The notes: a model not told the origin generated them from the sequence alone. 64,000 nt of DNA from Porodaedalea pini (GCA_002794775.1 NBAY01000010.1:186001-250000); one strand, 5' to 3'. Shown: positions 12,287 to 26,692, counted from the stretch's first letter. Program-made: numbers and translations.

Positions 12287-12951
12287 AGAGTACAACCACG
12301 TACTCAACAATTACTCAACCATTATACCTACAAATGATGTAGGCAGAGGTCGAGCGACATGGGAGATCGATAGTGGGTGCTGTTCAGGTGACTGCCATGC
12401 CCACAGACACAAGGGTGAAGAGGGGAGGAGTCAAACACATGAGTGTCACAGATGACGATGTCAAGAGTAAGCAGTGTAGATTAAACAAATATCGAGATAA
12501 GGGGCAATACAGGTGAACAAGCTACCTATATACTCAATAGCTATGTGATTATACTACTATAAAAAGGACAACATTCCTGGGAAATGAAATATGATAGAAC
12601 ATCGCAGAACATGATGAGTAAGGAGCAGACGACATCACCTGCAACCACGTGCAAGGGTCATGTGATTACTGATTCAGGTAACATCAACAAATGAGCAGCA
12701 AAGGGAAGAGTCTAGTGAGGGAGGGGGGAGGGACGTCGGTGAGGATGATGATGATGAAAGAAAAGGAAAGAAGGGTGTACACACTTAGGATCCTAACAGA
12801 GTCCTGACACACATCCAAATTGATGTGTTGATGCATTGGTGCATTGGTGTGAGCAAGCATGGGACATGGCTTGCTGCTGTCAATGATAACATGGCCGATC
12901 CTGTATTAGTGAAGACACGAGCTCTAGCTGGTATTTTGGCATGCCATCAGT
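12287..12951. other. Spacer between solo LTR and full Gypsy element
   Basis: No gene is recognised. A (GAT)-rich run near 12,740-12,760 is the only low-complexity feature. The last bases, ending GATTG at 12,952-12,956, are the left target site of the Gypsy insertion. Confidence 0.5.
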
Positions 12952-12956
12952 GATTG

Positions 12957-13379
12957 TGTCAGGACTCAAACTTTTCCCTTCTTTTAATTGCCTTTTATCA
13001 TTTCTTTTCTTTTAACCGCTCCTTTTCATTATATTTAATCATCTTTTCAATCATTTCCCACACTCCCTACACATGACCTTCATTCGTTCCATTCCATTCA
13101 TTTATGTAACTTTAGATAATATAGTCTCACAGTCACCGCTATATAAGGTCTCAGGAATTGCATGAACTCCTTGTTCTGCTTTTCCTCTTACCTCTGTGAC
13201 GACCTAGGTGAGACTTGTCCCCCTTGTATTAGTTTAGACGTGTATTAATCCTCTTACCTCCGCGACGACCTAGCCTGAGTATAGCGTGTCCCGAGTCCCC
13301 ACTCAAGTATAGCACGTCCCAGACGACAGTCAGCCAAGGCCTGCCCAGTCCGAGTCATCTCCTGAACTCCCACCTAACA
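12957..13379 (+). repeat. 5' LTR
   Basis: It begins TGTCAGGACTC and ends CACCTAACA, the TG...CA ends expected of an LTR. It matches the inverted 3' LTR closely, differing by an approximately 11-bp indel near the start and mostly by C/T or G/A changes at CpG sites. Just upstream of the left end is the target repeat GATTG. Confidence 0.88.
13139..13147 (+). promoter_or_regulatory. TATA box of the 5' LTR
   Basis: CTATATAAG lies in the middle of the LTR, conserved at the matching place of the 3' LTR. It is the likely promoter core for the retrotransposon transcript. Confidence 0.5.
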
Positions 13380-13918
13380 TAAAAGCAGAACCACACCCAG
13401 GCTCATCCCCAGCATATGTCATCGCTGCCGACTCGCCTTCACTCAGTCTAGAGGAGTGCTCCCCTCAATGGACTTGAAGTGTAAACCCCCTAAACGACAA
13501 CCCTCAACCCTGCCCAGACGTTTTCGGATGTTTGTGTATTACATAAACTTCATAACCGACTTTCCCCGACCCTGGCTCTCCGCATCTCCCTTTGGTGGAG
13601 GAGCCACTTGACCTGGATGTGGGTGATGTTACGTGTTCAGTCATCAACGTCATTGTCGATTGTTATCTCTGCTGCGTCCTTCCGCCTCATCATCAACTTT
13701 GCTGACGAACCTGTTCAACGTTGGGGTAACCCCAGTTCAAATGCACAACTGATCCCTGTTCCTCCACTGTTGTCAAGATAGATCTCACTGACGAACAGGG
13801 ATGGGCCCTTCCTGCGTCAGCCTGTTGGGATCCAGACCGACCAAGCTACATCACGACCAACAATAGCGGTGTTACATACGAGATCTGGTGGAGTGAGATC
13901 CGGCATAGCTGGTATTTG

Positions 13919-15085
13919 ATGAATGAAGAAGGAAGGAGAGCTAGGTGGCCCCCAGCCGTCCCATCGTCACCTGCACCGTCCACAACTACTGCCAACCTAC
14001 CACCGACTCCAGGTCCATACCAGGAGACCAATAGGGACCTGTCACCCCCAACCCCCCCTGAACCCTCGACACCAATGATCAAACCAGAAATGTCAACAGG
14101 AGGCTTCACCCAACAGCAGATGGAGCAGATCGCAGCAATTGTCGCAGGTGCCTTTGCCCATCAGGCGAACAATGCCCCGGCACCGGTCACTGCAGCTAAC
14201 CCCCTGACCCCCAACATCGACATTGCCCAGCCATGTGAATTCACTGGTGGCGATGACTATCTAGACTTCAAACGCAAGGTCCTCCTTTTCGTCTCCGCAA
14301 ACCCGAATCGATACCCCACGTCAGAGAGTAAGATCTACATTGCTCTCTCCTATTTGAAGGGTGGTAATGCGGTGACATGGGCACAGAACTACATGGAGGG
14401 ATCAGCAACAGCTGGCATTGTGACCTTCACCGACAGTTGGATGAGGTTCCAAGAGTGCCTAGACGCCTCATTCAATGATCTGAACTGGAAGGAAAAGGCG
14501 TTGGCGAAATTCCAAACCAAGGTTCAGAAGGACCTCACCACCGATGAGTTCTTTCAGGATCTCGATGTCGTCATCACAAGAGCGGGACTAACAGATGACA
14601 GCATCATCTGCAACCGTCTGAAGAGGGTGATGAACATCGAGGTGGTACAAGGGGTGCTGAGATCGACACCAGTCCCGACAACGTATGACGACTGGAAGAA
14701 GAAAGCGATTGAGATCAACCAGGGCGAGCAACAGATCCGCGCCATCCAACGAGGCCACGCATTCCCACCCCCACCACACCTGCAGCAGCAGCATGCACCC
14801 CCGGCTCGTTGCCAGGTAGCAGCCCCCCATGTCAACAAATGCAATGCAACCGGTGTTACCTTTGGAGGCGCTGGCCAGCCGATGGACATCTCGATGAATG
14901 AGGCGCAATGCCGACACGCGTGCTGGATCTGTGGCCAGCTGGGTCACTTCAAGGATGCATGCCCACAAGGAAAGATGATCGTGCAGCGTATGCTGCAGAT
15001 GATGGCACCCGGCAAATGTCGCCTCCTCACCGATGAGCTAGGCGCGATGAAGGAATCGGCATTCGAGGAAGTCATAGACACTTGA
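13919..15085 (+). pseudogene. gag: Gypsy gag
   Basis: A 388-residue open frame opens from ATG at 13,919 and stops at TGA 15,083-15,085. The Pro-rich N-terminus is followed by a retrotransposon gag domain (around IAQPCEFTGGDDYLDFKRKV and WAQNYMEG). A CCHC zinc knuckle, CWICGQLGHFKDAC, lies near 14,920-14,965. Gag packages the element RNA into particles. Downstream, pol-like sequence resumes in another frame (DYEVPTG near 15,280, then YEQLFMRGTGG), with stops between, so a frameshift or decay separates gag from pol. The frame itself is intact, but the element is dead, hence pseudogene. Confidence 0.75.
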
Positions 15086-16076
15086 AGGTTGACAGTGGAG
15101 GACTACGTGGAAGAGGAGGGAGATGACAAAGAGGTCGTTAACTCGCAGGGTTTTGCAAGTGGTCAGGTGTAGCCATTGGGGTGACTGACTGAGAAGAACA
15201 AGGGGCTTCGTATCCGGACTCGATAAAATATAACCAACCGTCTGTACAATACGTAGATGCAAACGACGTTGATGGTTTTCCCGATTATGAAGTCCCCACT
15301 GGTGTGAACAAGAAAAGCAAGTATGAGCAATTGTTCATGAGGGGAACTGGCGGACGCCAGCTGGACCTTCTCCTGAACGTTGGATACAGTCTTGGACCGG
15401 TCCTTGCACCACCACCAGTCCTTGCATCACCCTACCTATAACACAACAACAAAAGCTTTTTTGTCTCAGAAAACTATACCAATAGAACTCTAATTAGCAT
15501 AAAACACTGTCTCAAAAAAAACTGTATGCTTTGCTGCAGAATATGTGAAGTTATGAGTCAAACAGTCCTGAGAAAGTAATGATCTGCACTACTTTGAAAT
15601 TTGTTTGCCACAATATTTACAGAAATAACCACACAATATTCAAGCGAAAAATATAGTGAATTTGTAGCTATAATAACACTGTGTGTACTAAATTTCAAGA
15701 AAATCGGCTGAGTATTTACCTGTAAAAAAATTCAGCAAGTTTCATTGACTAGTCTGAGGGCGATCTGACTTGGTCACGTGACCTTCAACACGTCAAGTTT
15801 CCATCTATTTGACTCCGAAAGTCCCTGACTGGAGTGTACAAAACACAAGAAAGGGCCACCAATAGTCTGAAATTCCTAAGATTAATCTTATAAGTGAGAT
15901 TGAATATGAGTCAGAATTTATTCACCTTGAAAATGTCAAAGGGGAGCTCGAATCACAAATGAACTGAGCGTGGGAAACTTGTGGTGCAAGGACCGGTGAC
16001 AACTCATTCTGGGCTCAAAACAGAAATCCTTTACATATATTCTTTCTTTCATTTGTTTAACTTAAAATTGGGCATA

Positions 16077-18569
<2,493 letters not shown>

Positions 18570-18686
18570 TAGATGGACTTAACATAATTTGTTTTCATGT
18601 AGTATTTTTTTTTTGAAATAAAATTTTGTAGATGTTGTACAAAACCGAAATCAAAATGTACTGGTTCAAGGACCGGTCCAAGACTG

Positions 18687-21072
18687 TATAACGTGGAGGG
18701 TGAAAGGAGAGAGGTGGATGTGCATGCCCTTGTGGATTCAGGATGTACAGGATCATGCATTGATGTGAGGTTCGTCGAACGCTATGGGTTGGAAACCAAG
18801 CGATACATCAGACCCCTTGCAGTGCTCAATGCAGATGGCATGCACAATGAGGCTGGCTTGATTGAGAAATACGTTGATGTCGAGCTAATGATTGGACATC
18901 ACAAGGAAAGGATCATCCTTGTGGTGACATCCCTGGCGTCGTTGAACATCTTCCTGGGCTATGACTGGCTTCGACGCCACAACCCAGAGGTCGACTGGAA
19001 GACGGGTTTGATTGAATTCACCCATTGTCCAGAGGAGTGCATGATTGAGAAGGAGGGCGTGGAGGAGACGAGGAGGGTGAGAGAAGTGTGAATGGACAAG
19101 GCATCCTGGCCTGCATATCTCAATGACTTTGCAGACGTCTTCAGCAAGAAAGGCTTTGAAAAGCTACTGGAACATCACCCCTGGGATCACATCATCAACT
19201 TGAAACCTGACTTCAAGCCTAGCGACTGCAAGATCTATCCACTGACACCGATGGAACAGGAGTCGCTGAAGGATTTCCTTGAGGAAAACCTGAAGTCAGG
19301 TCACATATGAAAGTCAATTTTGCCAATGGCGTCGCCCTTCTTTTTCATCAAGAAGGCCAACAAATCACTACGTCCAATTCAGGACTACCGTAAACTCAAC
19401 AAAGGCACGATCAAAAACAAGTATCCTCTCCCCCTCATTGATGAACTGGTTGACAAGGTCAAGAAGGCGAAGTTCATCACCAAGCTTGACCTTTGCTGGG
19501 GATATTACAATGTCTGGATCCGAGAAGGCGATGAATGGAAGGCAGCGTTCTGCATGAACATGGGTCTCTTCGAACCGACAGTCATGTTCTTTGGCCTTTG
19601 CAACACACTGGCAACATTCCAGGCTTTTATCAATCACATCTTCAAGGGATTGATCTATGACAACTTGATCATTGTCTACCTCGACAACATACTGATTCTC
19701 TCGCAAACTCTCGAGGAACATGTTGAGATGTCGAGACGTGTCCTCCAGATCTTGCGAGAGAACGGCCTGTACCTGAAACCGGAGAAATGTGAGTTCAACG
19801 CCAAAGTCGTGAAGTACCTCAGCCACATCGTTGGTAATGGCGAGATCAGAGCTGACCCAGCAAAGATGGCAGCAATTGCAGACTGGCCAGTCCCACAAAA
19901 CCTCAAACAGCTGCAACAATTCCTCGGCATGGGCAACTGGCTGCGACGGTTCATCAAGGACTACAGCAAGGTAGTCCATCCGCTGACGTTGCTGACAGGC
20001 AAGAAGGACTGGGTATGGGAGACCAAACAGCAGGAGGCGTTCGAGGAGTTGAGATGACGTCTCTGCTCACCTCCAGTCCTGGCCATCACAAACAATGAGG
20101 GCCCTTTCCACGTTGAAGCGGACTCATCAAACTTCACACTTGGAGGCGTGTTGTTGCAAAAGCAGGAAGGCAAGTGGAGGGTAGTCGCTTACAGATCAGA
20201 AGTGCTCCTACCGGCAAAATGAAACTACGAGATCTATGACAAGGAGATGCTCACAATTGTTTCAGCACTCAAGGAGTGGAGACAGTACCTTCTCGGTGCC
20301 TGTCACCCTATTGAAATCTGGTCTGATCACGCCAACCTTACTTACTTCAAGTTGGCACAGAAGCTGAGCTATCGACAAGCTCGCTGGCAAACAGAGCTCA
20401 AGGAATTTGACTTCCACCTCGAGCACAAGTCGGGTAAGACGATGGGCAAGGCGGACTTACTGTTGCGTAAGGCTGGCCATGATGAGGGCAAGGATGACAA
20501 CGACGGCATCATGTTCATCAAGGAGAAGTGGCTAAATCGTGGAGTGGTGAGGACATCACGTGATGAGGTGTTAGACAGAGTGGGTGAAGTGCAGAGGGCG
20601 CAACACGAGTCGGAGAGGCCAACAGGGATGATGGAGGTTGATGGGTTGTGGCAAATGAAGGGTAAGGTATATGTCCCGTCGACGGTAAAGGAATCTGTGT
20701 TGTGAGAGTGTCACGACTCGGTACTGGCGGGGCATCCAGGAGCATCAAAGACAGTGAAACTTGTCCGTCGCGACTTCTGGTGGGCATCGATGTTCTCTGA
20801 CATCCGAGCGTACCGAGGATGTGATCGCTGTCAGTGAACAAAGGCTCTGAGAACGTCGAGGTCAAGACCACTCTATCCGAATACGGTCCCCAAAGCCCCT
20901 TGGGAAATCGTCACGGTCGACCTCATTGGAGAGCTCCCAGAATCGAAGGGACACAACGTGATCTGTGTCTTTGTAGATAGATTCTCGAAGCAGATACACA
21001 CGATTCTGATGATGACGAAGCTGTCAGCAGAAGGCATGGCTCAGTTGTACCGCGACCACGTCTTCCGCCTAG
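18687..21072 (+). pseudogene. pol: Gypsy pol: protease, RT, RNase H, first part of integrase
   Basis: One reading frame runs through the region with in-frame stops. In order: aspartic protease (ALVDSGCTGSCID near 18,730), reverse transcriptase (about 19,200-19,900, with PMASPFFFIKK and MFFGLCNTLATFQ), RNase H (HVEADSSNFTLGGVL near 20,113; YEIYDKEM near 20,226), the HHCC zinc finger of integrase (near 20,710-20,835) and the first catalytic Asp region (TVDLIGELPESKG near 20,915). TGA stops at 19,089, 19,308, 20,055, 20,221 and about 20,836; those at 19,308, 20,055, 20,221 and 20,836 stand where Arg is expected, as after CGA to TGA change. The RT active site reads YLDN instead of YxDD. Pol stops matching at HVFRL (about 21,072), the inversion breakpoint. 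Confidence 0.85.
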
Positions 21073-21114
21073 TGAGGCTCTCAAAAAGTGCAAAAGGTAT
21101 GTCAATCATCAATC

Positions 21115-21525
21115 TGTTAGGCAGGAGTCTGGGAGACGACTCGGACTGGGCAGGCCTCGGCTGACTGTCGTCTGGGACATGCTATACTCAAGTGGGGACT
21201 CGGGACATGCTATACTCAGGCTAGGTCGTCGCGGAGGTAAGAGGATTAATACACGTCTAAACTAATACAAGGGGGACAAGTCTCACCTAGGTCGTCGCGG
21301 AGGTAAGAGGAAGAGCAGAACAAGGAGTTCATGCAATTCCTGAGACCTTATATAGCAGCAACCATGAGACTATATTATCTAAAGTTACATAAATGAATGG
21401 AATGGAACGAATGAAGGTCATGTGTAGGGAGTGTGGGAAATGATTGAAAAGATGATTAAATATAATGAAAAGGAAAAGAAATGATAAAAGGCAATTAAAA
21501 GAAGGGAAAAGTTTGAGTCCTGACA
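21115..21525 (-). repeat. 3' LTR, inverted
   Basis: Reverse complement of the 5' LTR with TGTTAGG...CTGACA borders on the + strand. The outer edge carries the target repeat CAATC (21,110-21,114), and the inner edge adjoins the polypurine tract. That fits a 3' LTR that has been flipped with its flank. Confidence 0.88.
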
Positions 21526-21540
21526 TTACCCCCCCCTCAA
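21526..21540 (-). other. Polypurine tract
   Basis: On the minus strand the bases just before the LTR read TTGAGGGGGGGTAA, a G-rich purine run at the position where plus-strand DNA synthesis of an LTR retrotransposon starts. It identifies the neighbouring LTR as the 3' copy. Confidence 0.7.
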
Positions 21541-21606
21541 GGTTGGGCATCCCAACCAACCAAGGTCGCGGTTGTCTGGCTCGGTGTCGACGAAGAGTGG
21601 ATGGAG

Positions 21607-22533
21607 TCATTGGCATGGAATGTCGAGTTTTTGAGGAGCACTGGGATGTTTTTGATAGAAATCCATGATTGCCTCCTTTGCGTTCTCGCCAAAGTCTGTC
21701 TCCGGCTGCCAAGTCGGTTTATTGTACCCGACCCACTTGACGAGATATTGTAGCTTCCCTCGGTGCAGATGTGAGTCGATGATCTCCTGAACCTCGTATT
21801 CTTCCTTGTTGTCAACGATGTCGGGTGGTGGTGGTGGAGGTTGTTTCTGGTTTTCGAAAGACGGTTCAACAGTGGGTTTCAACAGGGCTTTGTTGAAGAC
21901 GGGGTGGACTTTCTTCCATCGCTTGGGGAGTTTGAGCTTGTATGCGCTCGCGCCCACCTTATCGATGATTTCAAAGGGTCCGTACTACTTGTCTGCTAGC
22001 TTCTTTGTCGGCGTGTCCGTGCTGATGTTCCAACCATCCAGGAAGACCTTGTTGCCGGTCTGGTACTCCACCGATACCCCCACTGTCTGGTCATGGTAGC
22101 ACTTCATGTCCTCAGCTGCCTTGACCAGGTTGTCCTTCGCAACGCAATGAGTCTCCTTGATGTGTTTTGCGAATTCTTCTGCCGACATGTTAGTGGATGA
22201 AGTTCGTGTCGTGTTGAAGCTTAGAGGATGACGTCCTGTATTTGCGTAGAAGGGAGACATCTTCGTTGCTGAGTGTTTGTGGTTGTTGTATGCGAACTCT
22301 GCGAGAGGGAGCCAGTCCTTCCAGTCCGATTGCTGATGGTTAACAAAGAGCCTAAGGTACTGTTCGAGCTCTTGGTTAATGTGTTCCATCTGACCGTCCG
22401 TTTGTGGGTGATATGCTGTCGATGGGTTGCCTTCGATGTGCAGGACTTTGTATAGTTCCTTCATCATCAACACATCGAACTGCGTGCCACGGTCATGGAT
22501 AATCTTCTTGGGTAGGCCGTGTTGCACATCCAT
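21607..22533 (-). pseudogene. pol: Gypsy pol 3' part: integrase core end, GPF region, chromodomain
   Basis: On the minus strand the frame begins near HGLPKKIIHDRGTQFD (second catalytic Asp of integrase). It continues through GNPSTAYHPQTDGQMEHINQ (catalytic Glu), LPLAEFAYNNH, a TAG stop, the YGPFEIIDKVG module, RWKKVHPVFN, and a chromodomain (YEVQEIIDSHLHRGKLQYLV, then KWVGYNKPTWQPE). It ends at 21,607. The piece starts in integrase just where the forward copy at 21,072 breaks off, without overlap. Chromodomains direct integration to modified histones and mark the element as a chromovirus. Confidence 0.85.
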
Positions 22534-22900
22534 AATTGATTCAGTGAAAGTAGGATATATTCCGCATAGTAAAACATTGATCTAGCTATCAAGATTACCA
22601 TGAACGATTTGATTCAAGAGTGATATTGGACCCTTGCTCTAGACATAGGCAGTCAAGTAAGAGTATGACTACTAGATAGAAAGCATGCCAGGGCAAGTTA
22701 CAGCAAGTTGCATCTTCAAACCACATTGCGGCAGAAGGAGAAAGATGACCAATCAATCAGTCAGAACTCTGAAATAGTTCTCACACCAAAGATATTTCCC
22801 ATGTCCTTGCACCTAATGTTCAGATTAGCTGGTTGCACATTTATACTTGTAACTGAGCTCCATGTCTATATTCCAAGGCTAAGTATATACTAGTAAGGAT
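22534..22900. other. Right flank of the Gypsy complex
   Basis: No gene is recognised. By the inversion model this is the original host DNA downstream of the retrotransposon. Confidence 0.45.
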
Positions 22901-22904
22901 CATA

Positions 22905-23383
22905 AGGGAGAGAGTGACAAGTGTGAGTAAAGGATGTCAAGTGTAAGAAAGAGAAGTGCAGCCACACAGAGCATAGAGCATGACAAGTGCAAAGAGTAAA
23001 GAGTGGAAATGAAAGTGTGACAAGTGTGAGCAAAGTATGTGCCTGCATGTTCTCTGCTGGAGCGTGACAATTGCAAAGGGTAAAGGGAGGAAATGAAAGT
23101 GTGACAAGTGTGAGCAAAGTATGCACCTGCATGTTCTCCCTACGCCTTAGGCTTCTCGGGTACTCATAAAAGTTCCACAGCTTCTAACATCTGGCGTGTG
23201 ACAATTGCAAAGGGTAGAGAGTGGAAATGAAAGTGTGACAAGTGTGAGCAAAGTATGTGCCTGCATGTTCTCCCTACGCCTTAGGCTTCTCGGGTACTCA
23301 TAAAAGTTCCACAGCTTCTAACATCTGGAGCGTGACAATTGCAAAGGGTAGAGAGTGGAAATGTAAAGTGTGACAAGTGTGAC
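22905..23383. repeat. About 134-bp tandem repeat beside the tRNA gene
   Basis: The marker GTGACAATTGCAAAGGGTA occurs at 23,064, 23,199 and 23,332, a period of 133-135 bp. Each unit also holds GAAAGTGTGACAAGTGTGAG; the two complete units hold a CTACGCCTTAGGCTTCTCGG block and a GTTCCACAGCTTCTAACATC block. An older, more diverged unit lies to the left. The last unit runs directly into the tRNA gene. Related but degenerate sequence is at 10,013-10,480. Confidence 0.8.
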
Positions 23384-23458
23384 AGCGGCATAGCGCAGTG
23401 GTTCAAGCGTGCAAGGCTCATAACCTTGAGGTCCCTGGATCGATACCAGGTGCCGCTA
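23384..23458 (+). tRNA. Initiator tRNA-Met (CAT)
   Basis: It folds into a complete cloverleaf: acceptor stem AGCGGCA/TGCCGCT (7 bp), D stem GCGC/GCGT, anticodon stem CAAGG/CCTTG with loop CTCATAA (anticodon CAT at 23,419-23,421), T stem CCTGG/CCAGG with loop ATCGATA, and discriminator A. The A1:T72 pair and the T loop with A54 and A60 are hallmarks of eukaryotic initiator tRNA. One of the usual three G-C pairs of the anticodon stem is A-T here. There is no intron. A T5 run follows at 23,473. The link to tandem repeats leaves open that it is a tRNA-headed repeat copy, but the fold is intact. Confidence 0.9.
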
Positions 23459-23472
23459 TGAATAAGGTGTAC

Positions 23473-23477
23473 TTTTT
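23473..23477 (+). terminator. Pol III terminator of the tRNA gene
   Basis: A TTTTT run lies 15 bp after the tRNA 3' end, the usual RNA polymerase III stop signal. Confidence 0.65.
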
Positions 23478-23788
23478 GCCGAAAGTGCTGCCTGAGCTGA
23501 GCTAAGCAAGGCTTAAAAAGGTAAATTGGCGGCATTGCCTTAGTACAGACGCATATAATAGAGGAGGCCTCGGCCACATAAAGCAAGTCTGAATCATTTA
23601 CGTAGACGGAGGATCGGTTAGACGAGTCGATTATTGGAGCTGAACGAACCACACTAGGATGATACGGTTACTAGAGTCCGTAAGTCCTGAACGCTAAAAC
23701 CGGCATGATCGGCGTAACGCGGATGAGGACACGTCGCGCGCATTCGTGTTTCTCGTCCTAACCTGCACCTGCAAAGTTGCTCACAACC

Positions 23789-24799
23789 ATGACCGCAATC
23801 ACGCAGAATCTTCCTTGGTTTATCCGTGAGCCTGCTGTGTCTATTGTTGGGGAAGTGAGTAGAAACCGTTAAAGCATATTGTCGAGTCTAAACTTCTGCA
23901 GAAATGTTACCGCTCGCTCGTAGAGGAACTCAACGTTGGCGACGTTGAGTGCCTCAAGTACGCTTTGTCAAAGGGTCTTGGCCTGGGAATCGTTGTCGGA
24001 GGCTCAATAATGAAGGTTCCCCAAGTCCTCATCAGTGAGTCCCGAGCACAAAAGACTGCATGCGGTTGGTTTAATTGAGCACGCGTCTTACTTTTCAGTT
24101 CTGAGAGCTCGCTCGGCTCGTGGACTCTCATTTACTGCATACGTACTCGAGACACTCTCCTATGCAATCACGCTCGTGTACTCGTACAGGAACGAGTTCC
24201 CGTTCTCGACCTACGGCGAAAACTTCTTCCTCACACTTCAAAACGCTATCATCACAGTCCTCATGGCTTACTTCCCCTCGTCGACCGCTCGGCGGGCGAA
24301 AGCCAACACTATATCCGCGTTGACCACGCTCCTTGCAACCTTTGCCGGCGCATTCGCACTATACTCTATGCCCCCGACGACGCTCGCCCTTCTGCAGCTC
24401 GGAACGACGCCACTCAGCGTTCTCTCGAAGCTCCCGCAAATCATGACGAATCATCGGGCACGCTCGACGGGCCAGCTCTCCGCCTTCGCGGTCATCTCAC
24501 AAATTGCAGGTTGCCTCGCGCGCCTCTTCACGACCGTCACCGAGGTCGGCGACCCGCTACTCTTTCTCGCCTTCGCGACCGCGCTTGCCCTAAACTGCGT
24601 GCTCGGCGCACAAATGTGGATGTACTGGGGCCAAGATGCGGAGGTCAAGGGTGTGGACATCGGCAAGATTCCCGCTGCGGAGAAGGAAAAGTCCTGGGCT
24701 AGGCCTGCGCAAGTGGATATTGTTGTGTCGCCTGCGTCGCCGTCTAATCAGCGTTTCGCGTCTCCAAGTGGACGTCGCTGGTCCCGCAAGGTTGATTAG
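23789..24799 (+). CDS. PQ-loop protein, MPDU1/Lec35-like
   Basis: Exons 23,789-23,854, 23,902-24,034 and 24,099-24,799 join in frame to a 299-aa protein. It has the two PQ-loop signatures of the family, KVPQVLI in the first repeat and SKLPQIMTNH in the second, each at the start of a hydrophobic block of several transmembrane helices. The first lines (NLPWFIREP, CYRSLVEELNV) match the short N-terminus of MPDU1 proteins. Human MPDU1 is needed to use dolichol-phosphate-mannose and -glucose as sugar donors in the ER for N-glycans and GPI anchors. The C-terminal tail (about 40 aa) is polar and Ser/Arg-rich. The start is the first ATG in frame and gives the expected N-terminus. Confidence 0.88.
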
Positions 24800-25168
24800 A
24801 ATTTTGCCTTCTATGTCCATGCAGCCTCCATGTGTTTTGATATTGCTCAATTAATTTTACAATTCATAACTCACTTTATTCTATTCATGGTGGCGGCGTC
24901 GTCGGTACGCGCGTTTATTGTAAACCATCTAAAGGATTGTATGAGGTATACTGACGGGATAATAGTCATAGGATTCGTAAGACTTCGACAATTGATCCTA
25001 GACAATACAAGTAAAGTATACAAAATTAATTAATACCTGTTACACAGAGTACTATAGAAAAAAGGTCGAGGGGGATACTGAGATATACCTGATCTAAACA
25101 GAGTCCGTAACCATTTCGTCCGAAGCCCAGAGCAAGATACAAAGTACAGACAAAAGCCATGGCGCAAA
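24800..25168. other. Intergenic, convergent 3' ends
   Basis: AT-rich spacer between two convergent genes; nothing recognised. Confidence 0.5.
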
Positions 25169-26404
25169 TCAGTTGCGACCGTGCCTAAGCTTCGAAAGGT
25201 CGGCAAGAAGTTGAGCGCGTTCGTTCAAGAGTGCAAGGGTATATTGAAACGGAGACGTATGTCGGGTGATAATTCCAGTTGAAGACCCTGCGTTCAAGGA
25301 TTGTGGAGTACGAACCTGTACGCCCTAGGAAGCGAATGGAGCATCATTTGTCAGATAATCACCCGCGACAAAGGTCAGTAATCAGGCATGTACTCACAGG
25401 AAGGCGGGGCTTGGGGCGTTGAATGTGCGACTGCGAATGAGAACTCCGATTCATAGTCTTCTCTCGTCGCAACTCATATGACTTCAGCTCATCCTCAAAG
25501 TCAATCGTCTTCAGGTGACCCGATGTACGGAGAGGAGGCACAGCAGTTGAGCATCCTGAAAGGTCTGACGGACAATGGCAGAAAGAATCGTCGATTGGAC
25601 CTTCGTCCGAGTCCGAGTCATACCGTCTCGATGCTCTTCTAAGCGGGCGTAAGCGCGATGCCATGACTTCATCCACTTCGTGCAAGTGAGCATGCTCGGG
25701 ATGCATAAAGTCGCGTCTCTCCCTTCGAGGAGGTGACGACTGAGCGAGAAAGGAGAAGGACTCGCCACCCGGGAGATATTGAGAATCGTCATCAGACGCC
25801 TCATGTGCGCTCATCGTCGTTTGCGAATCATCGAAGCTACGGGTTGAATGCATTAAAAGAGAAGAGTTGTGGCTCGTAGAGATTGCAGAGAGCATTGATG
25901 GTGACGCGGGCCTGATAGTATCGCCACTATATTCTGAATGATGTCTGGACGGGGCAACGTTCCCTATGGACAACCCGTCCTGAGACACATAGTTCATCCT
26001 CTTCCCAAGCCAACACAATGCGTTTGCGACGCGCAGCACTTCTTCACGCTTCCCATCAGCCAAACGTCTCGGATCAATGTCACCCAAACCCACGTCGATG
26101 CCGAGCACGTCGTCTTCGAGAACACCGATGAATATCTTCATAGCTTCAACGCGCGCAGGGTAGGTCGCCGATTTTCGCGTCTCTGCAGAGATGGGAAGAC
26201 GCGTCCTGAGCATGGACTCGAAGATGGCAAGAATAAGTGATGGCGTGAGCTCAAAAGGACTCTGCAAAACGAGAGGGATCTCCAAGCTCGCAAGGAGCGA
26301 GTTGAGGGTCAAGACGAGCGTATCTTTGGTGGCCCGCTAGTGAGCATTTCATTCAGAGCTGCTGAATAGCGAGCACACACACCTTCATCCAGGTCATTCA
26401 GCAT
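25169..26404 (-). CDS. Uncharacterised protein with possible CH-like N-terminus (DUF5745-like)
   Basis: Three exons (26,404-26,381, 26,336-25,398, 25,324-25,169) join with phase-0 introns to a 372-aa protein. The N-terminal 110 residues look like a folded helical domain (LNSLLASLEIPLVLQSPFEL, ILAIFESMLRTRLP, KIFIGVLEDDVLGIDVGL, VANALCWLGKRM). They remind me of the calponin-homology-like DUF5745 domain of centrosomal proteins, but this is a tentative recollection. The rest is polar and likely disordered (Ser/Asp/Arg-rich), ending in a short helix LALLNERAQLLADLSKLRHG. A microtubule-organising role would fit the domain but is inference. The first exon is only 8 codons, and its ATG is the first available. 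Confidence 0.7.
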
Positions 26405-26692
26405 GTTTTCCAGAAGTGAGATATACTAGTATATCCGGGAAAGGTAACCCTAGGTCGCTGCAGAACATATAGTAGACGTTGTGTTGCTATGACTCTGAAA
26501 TTGTTCCTCCGTACGTGCCATATGTGGGTCCATGTTTAGCCACATTTATTTCTAGATCTGTTACCCGCGTACTTATCAAATCGCAGTAGTTCGACGTAAG
26601 GTCATAGAAATACTAGAAATACGTGTGCACTCAAGATTAAGCCCATTTTTTTGTTATAAAACTACACCACAGGTGTATAGAACCCCTTCAAA
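26405..26692. other. Intergenic spacer
   Basis: Nothing recognised. It separates the ATG of the gene at left from the stop of the hydrolase gene at right, both on the minus strand. Confidence 0.5.

Noticed and set aside
21115..22533. A second, independent Gypsy insertion in reverse orientation
   Set aside because: The target repeat on its LTR matches that of the 5' LTR at 12,957, and the integrase pieces complement each other without overlap, which fits inversion of one element better.
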